Source: Streptomonospora salina
GTDB taxonomy: Bacteria > Actinomycetota > Actinomycetes > Streptosporangiales > Streptosporangiaceae
DNA length: 64,000 bases
Direction of reading: 5' to 3'
Assembly: GCF_014204715.1 (NCBI RefSeq)
Contig: NZ_JACHLY010000001.1
Span: forward strand, 3,494,501-3,558,500
Program-made: the position numbers and the translations under genes
Shown here: positions 9,001-18,197 of the stretch, one piece after another
Layout: every line of letters begins with the position of its first letter
Numbering within the stretch: position 1 is the stretch's first letter
Notes under the pieces: generated by a model
Told to the model about the DNA's origin: nothing
Seen by the model: the letters and a program-made list of their open reading frames with translations, nothing else
Databases searched by the model: none

Positions 9001-9819
9001 CTAGTTGAAGATCCGCGGGTCGGCGATGGTGCCGCCGGCCACCAGCGCGACGTAGAGGTCGGTCAGCACGAGCGTGCCCAGCGTGATCCAGGCCCACAGC
9101 ATGTGGCGGGTGTTGAGCCTGCTGATCCGCGTCCACAGCCAGTAGCGCACGGGCCGGCCGCCGAAGCTCTTGAGCCGGCCGCCGAAGACGTGCCGGCAGG
9201 AGTGGCAGCTGAGCGTGTAGAGCCACAGCAGCACGACGTTGGTGAACAGGACGAGGTTGCCGAGCCCGAGTCCGAAACCGCCGTCGCTGCCGTGGAACAG
9301 CGCGAGCACCGCGTCGTAGGTGTTGACGAGCGAGATGGCCACGGCGGCGTAGAAGAAGTAGCGGTGCAGGTTCTGCCCGATCATCGGGAATCGGGCCTCG
9401 CCGGTGTAGCGCCCGTGGGGCTCGCGTACGGCGCAGGCGGTGGGGGCCTGCCAGAACGACCGGTAATAGGCCTTGCGGTAGTAGTAGCAGGTGAACCGGA
9501 ACAGCAGCAGGAACGGCAGGCTGAACAGCGCATAGGGCAGGAACCAGGGGAACTCCCAGGGCAGGGTGCCGAAATGCGCCGATTCCGGAATGCACGAGGC
9601 CGATACGCACGGCGAGTAGAACGGTGTCAGGTATCCGTAGTCGGCCACCCAGTAGTGGTCCTGCTGCAGTACGCGTACAAGGCCGTAGACCAGGAAGGCC
9701 GTCAGGCCCAGCACGGTCCACGCCGGTCCGGACCACCAGCGGTCGGTGCGCAGGGTCCGGGCCCGGATACGGGGGCGCGCGAGCCCGGCCGGCTCCGGCG
9801 GGGGAAGCGTCGATGTCAT
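9001..9819 (-). CDS. sdhC: Succinate dehydrogenase membrane anchor subunit (Sdh1-type, Rv0249c-like)
   Basis: 272 residues with about five transmembrane helices. It differs from classical SdhC/FrdC: it is longer and carries paired cysteines ('CVSASCIPES', 'LSCHSCRHVFGG') plus several His residues that may hold haem or another redox centre. This length and place match the single-anchor subunit of mycobacterial Sdh1. It docks SdhAB to the membrane and presumably reduces menaquinone. First gene of the minus-strand operon; it is followed at about 100 bp by sdhA. Function follows from context and overall match more than from clear motifs. Confidence 0.85.
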   Translation of the reverse strand: MTSTLPPPEPAGLARPRIRARTLRTDRWWSGPAWTVLGLTAFLVYGLVRVLQQDHYWVADYGYLTPFYSPCVSASCIPESAHFGTLPWEFPWFLPYALFSLPFLLLFRFTCYYYRKAYYRSFWQAPTACAVREPHGRYTGEARFPMIGQNLHRYFFYAAVAISLVNTYDAVLALFHGSDGGFGLGLGNLVLFTNVVLLWLYTLSCHSCRHVFGGRLKSFGGRPVRYWLWTRISRLNTRHMLWAWITLGTLVLTDLYVALVAGGTIADPRIFN

Positions 9820-10190
9820 GTCGCAGGGTCTCCATCTCGGCGCGGGCGGCCCCGGCGATGGCGGAGCGCGGGGCGCGCGGGCCGCTCCCGCAGCCGTTTG
9901 CTCAGGCAGTGCGGACGGGTCAGGGGTGCCACATTAGGTGGCGTCGATCACAAATTCAGCTCGGAAATTGCGCGAATTGAATGTGAAAAATGCCACTGAC
10001 TCGTTCAGTGTCCGAGCTTTTGTGCGGGAATGCGATGGAATGAGGTGTATGGGGTTTATGTTCCCATCGGGGTAAATGAAGATTTATGCCCGCTATGACT
10101 GTTATGCGAAACTAAGTCGAGCCTTCATGAAGACAACTTATCGAATTGTCGGGGTGGTGCGGTTCGCCGGGGCCGCCGGGGTCCGCCGCG
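9820..10190. other. Intergenic region upstream of the Sdh1-type operon, partly AT-rich
   Basis: 371 bases without a gene between the LysR stop (10191, minus) and the anchor start (9819, minus). Bases 10001-10140 have about 46 percent GC by hand count, far below the surroundings. A 6-bp inverted repeat (cactga / tcagtg, 9994-10010) and a GCCAC/GTGGC dyad around 9928-9942 lie here. The Sdh1 promoter must be inside, but I cannot assign -35 and -10 boxes confidently. Confidence 0.5.
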
Positions 10191-11141
10191 TCAGTCGTCG
10201 TGCAGCGACGCGATGACCTCCAGGTCCTCACCCAGCTCGTCGCGCGTGAGGTGGGTCAGGTAGGCCATGAGGTGGCGGCGGAACGCCCGCGCCGTGTGCG
10301 TGGGGTCGACGTCCTTGCGGTGGGCCAGCGCGATCGTGCGCAGGAGCCGCGGCTGTGCCAGCGGGGTGCCGCGCAGGCCGGGCCGGTTCTTCAGCACCAT
10401 GCTGGGCACCACCGCGATGCCCAGGCCGGCTTCGACGAAGCGCAGCACCGCGTCCATCTCGCCGCCCTCCACGGCCAGCCGGGGCTCGAAGCCTGCGGTA
10501 CGGCAGGCGTGCAGGGTCGCTTCGCGGACGTCGTAGCCGTGCCGGAACATCACCAGCGGCCGGTCGCGCAGCTCGGTCATGCGCATCGACGCGCCCTGGG
10601 TGGGCGGCGGCGCGTCGGCCGCGTGCACCACCACCAGGTTCTCCCGCAGGATCGGCGTGGTCGCGAACGCGGGGTCGCTGCTCTGCAGGGGCAGGATGAT
10701 CAGCGCCAGATCCAGTTCGCCACGGCCCAGCGCGCGGATGAGGTCGCGCGATCCGCTCTCCTCGACCTGGAGGTGGACCCCGGGGAAGCGGTCGTGGAAG
10801 CCCGCCAGCGCCTCGGCGAGCAGCCCCGCGCACAGCGAGGGCGTGGCGCCCAGCCGCAGCCGCCCTCGGCGCATGCCGGCCAGTTCCTGCACCTCGTGGC
10901 GCGCCGTCTCCATGTCGGCGACGATCCGCTGGGCCAGCGGCAGCAGCGCCTCGCCGGCGGGTGTGAGTGTGATATTTCCCCTGGCCCGGCTGAACAGCGA
11001 CGCGCCGAGCTCCTCTTCCAGGTTGCGGATCTGTCGGCTCAGACTCGGCTGTGCGACGTGTGCAACCTCGGCTGCGCGGGTGAAATGGCGCGTCTCGGCC
11101 ACCGCGAGGAAGTACTCCAGCTGCTGAAACTGCATGGCCAT
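10191..11141 (-). CDS. LysR-family transcriptional regulator
   Basis: 316 residues from ATG 11141, or 314 from the second ATG at 11135. The N-terminal winged helix-turn-helix (residues about 3-62, 'TRAAEVAHVAQPSLSRQI') is textbook LysR, followed by the periplasmic-binding-protein-like co-inducer domain ('RLRLGATPSLCAGLL', 'FVEAGLGIAVVPSMV'). It lies between two sdh operons, divergent from sdhCAB with only 73 bp between the starts. A T-N11-A dyad at 11140-11154 overlaps its own start, so it likely autoregulates and controls sdhCAB. The effector is unknown; a C4-dicarboxylate would fit the context. Confidence 0.92.
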   Translation of the reverse strand: MAMQFQQLEYFLAVAETRHFTRAAEVAHVAQPSLSRQIRNLEEELGASLFSRARGNITLTPAGEALLPLAQRIVADMETARHEVQELAGMRRGRLRLGATPSLCAGLLAEALAGFHDRFPGVHLQVEESGSRDLIRALGRGELDLALIILPLQSSDPAFATTPILRENLVVVHAADAPPPTQGASMRMTELRDRPLVMFRHGYDVREATLHACRTAGFEPRLAVEGGEMDAVLRFVEAGLGIAVVPSMVLKNRPGLRGTPLAQPRLLRTIALAHRKDVDPTHTARAFRRHLMAYLTHLTRDELGEDLEVIASLHDD

Positions 11142-11154
11142 AGCGTAGGGCTAT
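11140..11154. promoter_or_regulatory. LysR-type operator (T-N11-A dyad) between lysR and sdhC
   Basis: ATAGC-N5-GCTAT is a perfect 15-bp dyad containing T-N11-A (T 11141, A 11153), the consensus recognition pattern of LysR regulators. It overlaps the lysR start and is 60 bp upstream of sdhC. A direct repeat GACTTA (11173-11178 and 11197-11202) lies between it and sdhC. Confidence 0.5.
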
Positions 11155-11200
11155 CGACACCAGCACTCTGATGACTTAGACGTTCTTCTTTATCAAGACT

Positions 11201-11206
11201 TAAAGT
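11201..11206 (+). promoter_or_regulatory. -10 box for a leaderless sdhC transcript
   Basis: TAAAGT fits TAnnnT and is 8 nt before the GTG at 11215. No Shine-Dalgarno sequence is present before that GTG. A weak TTAGAC at 11176-11181 may be the -35, with long 19-nt spacing. The geometry suggests transcription starts at or next to the start codon. Confidence 0.45.
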
Positions 11207-11214
11207 GACGAGCT

Positions 11215-11916
11215 GTGGCGAACAGTACCCTGACCAGACAGCGATCGGAGGCACTCGGCTCCACGGTGGCCCTCAAGTCCGCGATGGCGGTCACCGGTGT
11301 GATCCTCGTGCTCTTCCTGATCGCGCACATGTACGGCAACTTGAACGCGTTCGCGGGCCAGGAGGCCTTCGACACCTACTCCCACCACCTGCGTGAGCTG
11401 GGCGAACCCATGCTGCCCCACGGCGGCTTCCTGTGGATCATGCGCGTCGTGCTGCTGGCGAGCGTCCTCATCCACATCTACGCGGCGGTCGCGCTGTGGC
11501 GGCGGGCCGCCCGTGCCCGCCCGGTTCGCTACCAGGTGACCAAGCGTGTGCAGCGGAGCTACTCCTCCTACACCATGCGGTACGGCGGGATCCTGATCGC
11601 GCTGTTCACGGTGTTCCACGTGCTGCATCTGACGACCAACACCATCCACCCCGGCGGGCGCTCCGAGAGCCCCTACGAGCGGATGGTCACCGGCTTCCAG
11701 CCGGAGTTCTGGTACGTCACCCTCTTCTACGTCGCCGCCGTCATCGCCGTGGGCTTCCACCTGCGGCACGGCATCTGGAGCGCGCTGACGACGCTGGGGG
11801 CCAATCGGCAGAGCCGGCAGCGCTCGCTGAACATCATCGCGACGGTGATCGCGGCGGCCCTGACGATCGGCTTCCTGCTCACGCCGCTCTCTGTGACTTT
11901 CGGGCTGGTGACTTAA
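11215..11916 (+). CDS. sdhC: Succinate dehydrogenase cytochrome b subunit (type B SdhC)
   Basis: 233 residues, GTG start. Five transmembrane helices are visible, with His residues in helices ('LIAHMYGN', 'LIHIYAA', 'FHVLHLTT', 'VGFHLRHG') placed to ligate two haem b groups, as in the Bacillus/Corynebacterium/Wolinella single-anchor type. It binds SdhAB and exchanges electrons with menaquinone. The stop codon is immediately followed by the sdhA ATG. First gene of sdhCAB, divergent from the LysR gene and probably its target. Confidence 0.93.
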   Translation: MANSTLTRQRSEALGSTVALKSAMAVTGVILVLFLIAHMYGNLNAFAGQEAFDTYSHHLRELGEPMLPHGGFLWIMRVVLLASVLIHIYAAVALWRRAARARPVRYQVTKRVQRSYSSYTMRYGGILIALFTVFHVLHLTTNTIHPGGRSESPYERMVTGFQPEFWYVTLFYVAAVIAVGFHLRHGIWSALTTLGANRQSRQRSLNIIATVIAAALTIGFLLTPLSVTFGLVT

Positions 11917-13853
<1,937 letters not shown>

Positions 13854-13857
<4 letters not shown>

Positions 13858-14603
13858 ACATCACCCTGCGCGTGTGGCGCCAGAAGGGCCCCGACGACAA
13901 GGGTCGGATGGTCACCTACAAGGTGGAGGACGTGTCGCCGGACATGTCCTTCCTGGAGATGCTCGACGTCCTCAACGAGAACCTCATCCTCGAGGGCGAG
14001 GAGCCGGTGGCCTTCGACCACGACTGCCGCGAGGGCATCTGCGGCGCCTGCGGCGTGGTCATCGACGGCGAGGCCCACGGTCCCGAGACCACCACCACCT
14101 GCCAGCTGCATATGCGCAGCTTCTCCGACGGCGACACCATCACCGTGGAGCCGTGGCGGGCCAAGGCGTTCCCGGTGATCAAGGACCTGGTCGTGGACCG
14201 CGGTTCCTTCGACCGGATCATCCAGGCCGGCGGCTACATCAGCGCGCCGACCGGCACCGCGCCCGACGCCCACGCCAGCCCGGTGCCCAAGGCCGACGCC
14301 GACCGCGCCTTCGACGCCGCCACCTGCATCGGCTGCGGCGCGTGCGTGGCCGCCTGCCCCAACGCCTCGGGCATGCTGTTCACCGCGGCGAAGGTCACCC
14401 ACCTGGGCATGGTCCCGCAGGGCCAGCCCGAGCGGGAGGCCCGCGTCATCCAGATGGTGAACCAGCACGACGAGGAGGACTTCGGCGGCTGCACCAACAT
14501 CGGCGAGTGCGCCGCGGTCTGCCCCAAGGGCATCCCGCTGGACACGATCTCCCAGCTCAACCGCGACCTTCTGGGCTCGCTGTCCAGCGGTTCGGCCGAG
14601 TAG
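13854..14603 (+). CDS. sdhB: Succinate dehydrogenase iron-sulfur subunit (type B SdhB)
   Basis: 249 residues from a GTG overlapping the sdhA stop by 4 nt. [2Fe-2S] ligands in '[10 protein letters not shown]' and a following Cys; '[12 protein letters not shown]' and '[15 protein letters not shown]' bind the [4Fe-4S] and [3Fe-4S] clusters. It connects the flavin to the di-haem anchor. The N-terminus starts directly at the first beta strand, as expected for this subtype. Last gene of the operon, followed by a strong hairpin. Confidence 0.94.
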
Positions 14604-14611
14604 CGGAGTAG

Positions 14612-14638
14612 CCGGACGACCGGCGGCCGGTGGTCCGG
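14612..14638 (+). terminator. Terminator after sdhCAB
   Basis: A hairpin 9 nt after the sdhB stop: ccggac-g-accgg / ccggt-g-gtccgg with a 3-nt loop, 11 paired bases and one mismatch. No T-run. Confidence 0.55.
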
Positions 14639-14761
14639 CGGCCGGGCGGGCGAACCGTCGGCACCGCCGGGCCGGCGGATCCGGTGTCCACCGTCAGGGC
14701 CGTCCCGTACCGCGGGGCGGCCCTGAGGCGTTTCCGGGGGCGGGGCGCGTGCGGTCGCGCG

Positions 14762-15448
14762 TCAGGGGCGCTGGTGGAAGACGTGGGCGCGGATCCAGGC
14801 GTGCATGGCGACGGCGGCCGCCGCTCCCGCGTTGATCGACCGGGTGGAGCCGTACTGCCCGATGGACAGCACCGGTTCGCACACCGCCCGGACCTCGTCG
14901 GACAGCCCCGGCCCCTCTTGGCCGAAGACCAGCACGCACGCGCGCGGCAGGGGGCAGGTCTCCAGCGGCACCGCCCCGGGAAGGTTGTCGATCCCGATCA
15001 GCGGGAGACCGCGCTCCTGGGCCCAGGCGACCAGGCCGGCACTGTCGGGGTGGTGGTGCACGTGCTGGTAGCGCTCGGTGACCATGGCCCCGCGGCGGTT
15101 CCAGCGGCGCCGCCCCACCACGTGCACGGCCTCGGCGGCGAAGGCGTTGGCCGTGCGCACCACGGATCCGATGTTGAAGTCGTGGTCCCAGTTCTCCACG
15201 GCCACGTGGAAGGGGTGCCGCGTGGTGTCGAGGTCGGCGACGATGGCGTCGCGCCGCCAGTACCGGTAGCGGTCGACGACGTTGCGCCGGTCGCCTTCGG
15301 CCAGCAGTTCGGGGTCGTAGTGCTCGCCCTCGGGCCAGGGGCCCTGCCACGGGCCCACGCCGACCCGGCCGCGGTCGGCGGATCCGTCTGCGGAGGCGGG
15401 GGCCGACGGGTCGGGCGTCGACGGGTCGGGAAGGGCCTGGTCGGTCAC
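14762..15448 (-). CDS. TrmH/SpoU-family RNA 2'-O-ribose methyltransferase
   Basis: 228 residues from GTG 15448. The three SpoU (SPOUT) motifs are present: motif 1 'NIGSVVRTANAFAAEAV', motif 2 'LVFGQEGPGLSDEV', motif 3 'SIGQYGSTRSINAGAAAAV'. These enzymes use SAM to methylate ribose 2'-OH in tRNA or rRNA through a knotted fold. The N-terminus is a Pro/Ser/Asp-rich linker of about 35 residues. The target nucleotide cannot be told from sequence. A TAAGCT box (15455-15460, minus) 6 nt before the start suggests a leaderless transcript, though a G-run also lies there. Faces sdhCAB convergently. Confidence 0.88.
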   Translation of the reverse strand: MTDQALPDPSTPDPSAPASADGSADRGRVGVGPWQGPWPEGEHYDPELLAEGDRRNVVDRYRYWRRDAIVADLDTTRHPFHVAVENWDHDFNIGSVVRTANAFAAEAVHVVGRRRWNRRGAMVTERYQHVHHHPDSAGLVAWAQERGLPLIGIDNLPGAVPLETCPLPRACVLVFGQEGPGLSDEVRAVCEPVLSIGQYGSTRSINAGAAAAVAMHAWIRAHVFHQRP

Positions 15449-15492
15449 GCCCCCAGCTTAGAGGCGCACCGGGTCCGCCCGTCCCAGGGGTT

Positions 15493-16245
15493 TCAGGCGC
15501 GCGACCGGACGCCGCCCACCATGCGCTTGGCCTTGCGGCGCACGCGCTGGACGGTGGTGCGGGGCGACGCGACCCGGCGGTACTCGGCCATCCGCTGGCC
15601 GCGGGGGTGGCCCCAGTCGCCGATGTTGCGGAATTTCCAGCCGGCCACGTTGGCCGCCCACTCCATCTCGTAGGGCCGGTACTGGAACGGGTCCTGCTCC
15701 GGGTAGCGCTTCTTGAACGGCTTGTCGAACGGCTCGTCGGCGGGGGCCTCGAAGTAGGTGGCGAAGAACCGTCCGCCGGGCGGCATGACCTTGGCGACGC
15801 GGAACAGGCACAGCCGGATGTGGTTCAGCGGCAGGTGCGTGAACACCGACTGGGCGAGGGCGAAGTCGAACTTCACGCCGAAGTCGGCGTTGAACCGCGT
15901 GGTGACGCGCAGGTTCTCCTCGGGCAGGCGGTCGCTCAGCCCCGCGGAGGGCAGCTCGTACTCCAGGCCGGCCTTCACCAGCGCCGGGTCGACGTCGACG
16001 CCGTAGTAGTTGCCCTGGTCCAGGTAGCGGATGAAGTGGATCCCGCCGCGCAGCGATCCGCAGCCCACGTCGAGAAGCGTGGATCCGGGCGTGAGGCCCT
16101 GCTTGACCAGGAAGTCGAACTGGAGCTTCCCGATCTCGTCCCAGTAGGCCCCGACGCGCTTGCGGTGCGCGCCGGCGGCGATGTCTTCCGGGGTGTACTC
16201 CTCCAGGTGGCCGTACTTGTTGATGGCGCCGGTCGGTTTGGGCAT
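15493..16245 (-). CDS. SAM-dependent methyltransferase (class I)
   Basis: 250 residues from ATG 16245, chosen because GGGAGAGG lies 8 nt upstream; the frame stays open upstream to 16536 but without a better start. The core contains motif I 'LLDVGCGSLRGG', then 'YYGVDVDPALVKAG' and 'FDFALAQSVFTHL', all typical of class I methyltransferases. The C-terminus is basic and may contact a polyanion or membrane. The substrate is unknown. Upstream DNA has a tandem 11-bp repeat (16375-16396) that could be a regulator site. Confidence 0.85.
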   Translation of the reverse strand: MPKPTGAINKYGHLEEYTPEDIAAGAHRKRVGAYWDEIGKLQFDFLVKQGLTPGSTLLDVGCGSLRGGIHFIRYLDQGNYYGVDVDPALVKAGLEYELPSAGLSDRLPEENLRVTTRFNADFGVKFDFALAQSVFTHLPLNHIRLCLFRVAKVMPPGGRFFATYFEAPADEPFDKPFKKRYPEQDPFQYRPYEMEWAANVAGWKFRNIGDWGHPRGQRMAEYRRVASPRTTVQRVRRKAKRMVGGVRSRA

Positions 16246-16608
16246 CGGATACCTCTCCCGGTCGTCGATGTGCCAGCGTTTCGCGTCCGCGGCGGCGGAT
16301 CGGCCGTGGACCCGCGGGACCGGTCCCATGTACGGATTCGGAACGACCGGAGGCGAAACCTGTGAGGACCCTGTGTATATCCTGAGTATAGCCTGAACGT
16401 CCAGTCGCTGGGGCGAGTTCCCGACGACGAACCGGTGTCGCGCGGCTTCGTCGGCGCGTCGGCGGGTGCAACCGGGGCGGGCGCGTATACCGGGTTCACG
16501 GAAGACGGCTCGCCGGGGCGGGCGCCGTCCTGACATGCCGGGGGTCCTCCCGTCGGCCGTGCCGGGGAGACCGGAAGGCCGGGGAGCCGAACGGAGGAGC
16601 CGCTTGCC
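16246..16608. other. Intergenic region with tandem repeat upstream of the methyltransferase
   Basis: 363 bases with no supported gene between the methyltransferase start and the DUF3054 stop (both minus). Bases 16375-16385 and 16386-16396 are tandem 11-bp copies (gtata-t/g-cctga, one mismatch) holding TATACT-like and TATACA-like boxes on the minus strand, so the methyltransferase promoter is probably here. Confidence 0.5.
16375..16396. repeat. Tandem 11-bp direct repeat, candidate operator
   Basis: Two adjacent copies of gtatancctga differing at one base; the 11-bp period puts both on the same DNA face. About 130 bp upstream of the methyltransferase start. Confidence 0.5.
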
Positions 16609-16989
16609 CTACTCGGCCGCGGCGCGCCGGCGCGCCGCGGCGAGCAGTGCGAGACCGCGCCAGCCCAGCAGCGTGACGCCCAGGAAGGCCGCCGTCACGA
16701 GGAAGAACGCGAACGGGGTGCCGTCGCCTGCGGCGTCGCGCAGTTGCATCCCTCCGCAGACCGTTACCAACCACACGATCCAGCCGGTCGTCAGTAGGTT
16801 CTTCGGCGTGCGCCACGGCCGCCACGGAAGCGTCGCCAGCCATCCCCCGACGAGCGCGGCGGCGAAGGGCCAGAGGGTGAGTGCCACCCCGGCCGGCGTC
16901 AGCCCCTCCGCGTGGTCGGCGCGTCCGATCACCACGAAGGCGAGGACGCAGACGGCATCGGCGAGGAACGCGGAGAGGGCGAAGCGCAT
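16609..16989 (-). CDS. DUF3054 integral membrane protein
   Basis: 126 residues from ATG 16989; a GTG at 16995 would add two residues. Four hydrophobic helices with the pattern of DUF3054 proteins: 'ADAVCVLAFVVIGRADHAEG' in helix 1 and 'LVGGWLATLPW' then 'GWIVWLVTVCGGMQLR' in later helices. DUF3054 is common in actinobacteria and some archaea; no function is known. It stands alone. Confidence 0.82.
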   Translation of the reverse strand: MRFALSAFLADAVCVLAFVVIGRADHAEGLTPAGVALTLWPFAAALVGGWLATLPWRPWRTPKNLLTTGWIVWLVTVCGGMQLRDAAGDGTPFAFFLVTAAFLGVTLLGWRGLALLAAARRRAAAE

Positions 16990-17311
16990 GGTCACAGTCT
17001 AGGAACGGAGCGCTGCGCTGCGGCCGGGGCGCGGCGGCGCGGAGCGGGTCGCTATACCCCTCGGGGGAGCCGGCCGGCGTTCTCGGGGAATGGATGCGGA
17101 TGGGAGACGCCGGCCGGCCTCGCGCACCCGGGCGTAGCGATGCGCGAGACTCCGACGCCCTTGTCGGCGCCGGAGTGCTGGTGGAGCCGCCGGAGGGAAG
17201 GCGGATGCCGCGCGACCACCGGATGCGGTGCTCTCTGCGGCGCGTCCGCGACAATTCGGGCCGTTCCCGGCTTTCGTTGCATACCGACGAGCTTCAGCGG
17301 CAGCCTAGCCG
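16990..17311. other. Intergenic region without recognised features
   Basis: 322 bases. Short frames on both strands look like random GC-rich ORFs with no ribosome site or recognisable product. It probably holds the DUF3054 promoter; I see no clear -35/-10 pair. Confidence 0.4.
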
Positions 17312-17704
17312 CTAGGGAGGGCCGAGCCGAACCCCGGTGGCGACCGGATCGGCGAAGCCGCGGGGGTTCTCGCGTTTCGCGGGGGAGCGCTCGTCCGGGG
17401 TCGCGGCGCCCGCCGGCCCGGTGCTGCCGGACTCCGGGCGGTCGTCGGCGACGGAACCGGCGAGGCGGATGCGGAGCGGAGCGGCGTGCGGGACCGGTTC
17501 CGGAGCGGGAGCCGGGGACCGGGCCGTATCGGAACCCCTCGGCGGCGCCGCGGCCGCGGAACCGGCGCCTCCTGCGGACTCCGCGGAGACGACGATGTCT
17601 TGGGGTACGGCGGTGTTCTGGGCGGTCGACGCGGCGCCGCCGAGGACCAGTCCTACGGCGACGGCCGCGGTGCCGAGTGCCCAGGTGCAGAAGGATTGGC
17701 GCAC
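17312..17704 (-). CDS. Small secreted Ala/Pro-rich protein of unknown function
   Basis: 130 residues from a GTG. The N-terminus is a signal peptide: a short polar start, the hydrophobic core 'ALGTAAVAVGLVLGGAA', then likely cleavage near 'ASTAQN'. The mature part is low-complexity, rich in Ala, Pro, Gly and Ser, with no domain I recognise. The ribosome site (GAAAGAG) is weak. The 140 nt upstream can fold into strong alternative hairpins, suggesting a structured leader. Coding status rests mainly on the signal peptide, so confidence is moderate. Confidence 0.5.
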   Translation of the reverse strand: MRQSFCTWALGTAAVAVGLVLGGAASTAQNTAVPQDIVVSAESAGGAGSAAAAPPRGSDTARSPAPAPEPVPHAAPLRIRLAGSVADDRPESGSTGPAGAATPDERSPAKRENPRGFADPVATGVRLGPP

Positions 17705-17734
17705 TGCTGCTCTTTCAGGCTCGCGGAAGAAGGC

Positions 17735-17771
17735 GGGTCCCCGCCGAAGAGCGGGGGCTCAGCGGGGACCC
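17735..17771 (-). promoter_or_regulatory. Mutually exclusive hairpins in the leader of the secreted-protein gene
   Basis: gggtccccgc (17735-17744) pairs perfectly with gcggggaccc (17762-17771). The ccccgc inside the first arm (17739-17744) can instead pair with gcgggg at 17751-17756 around a 6-nt loop. The two stems cannot form together, the logic of an attenuator or riboswitch-like leader. It lies 31-67 nt before the GTG at 17704. Confidence 0.4.
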
Positions 17772-17825
17772 GGCCATCGGCCGGCGGCCGCACGCAAAGG
17801 AGAGGGACACAGGGCCGCCGCGCCT

Positions 17826-17846
17826 GCTCACCGACCGTCGGTGAGC
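17826..17846. promoter_or_regulatory. 21-bp palindrome, candidate operator or leader stem
   Basis: gctcaccgac and its exact reverse complement are separated by one base, giving ten perfect base pairs. There is no following T-run on either strand. It could be a repressor operator or the first stem of the leader of the secreted-protein gene. Confidence 0.45.
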
Positions 17847-18197
17847 GTCGGGAAACCATAGGTCATCGGCGCCCGGTGCGACAGGTCGCCCCGGCGGTCG
17901 CGGCATCACCCGGCGTCGCGAACGGCGCCGCGGCGTAGGGGCCTCCGCGTGTCCCGGGGGCCGGTGAACGGGCCGGACGCGCCCCGTGGCCGCGGAACCC
18001 TGCGGTTGCGGGGGCCTGCCAGGACCGGTCGCACACCGTAGCTTGCGGCCGCGTGAGTGGCCGGATCCGGTCACCATTGTATGTCAACCGAAGTCGGTCC
18101 CATGCGACGTTCGCGATCCCTATGGCGGCCGCCGGCCGTCCGGTGCCGGCGCCGCGCCTGCGGCCGGCTCCCGCCCGTACGGCGGGTGCCGGCCCCG

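Larger units (their letters stand above)
17705..18197. other. Intergenic region with palindrome and overlapping hairpins
   Basis: 493 bases between the small secreted protein start and the S9 peptidase stop (both minus). It contains a 21-bp near-perfect palindrome (17826-17846), two competing hairpins (17735-17771), and on the minus strand TTGACA directly followed by TACAAT (18087-18076), a possible promoter element. Confidence 0.5.

Noticed and set aside
16912-17844. 310-codon plus-strand frame across the secreted-protein region
   Set aside because: Arg-rich shadow; the minus-strand frame has a convincing signal peptide.
17705-17880. Possible ydaO-type (c-di-AMP) riboswitch
   Set aside because: Strong hairpins before a secreted protein suggested it, but I could not align the conserved c-di-AMP core sequences; kept only as an unassigned structured leader.
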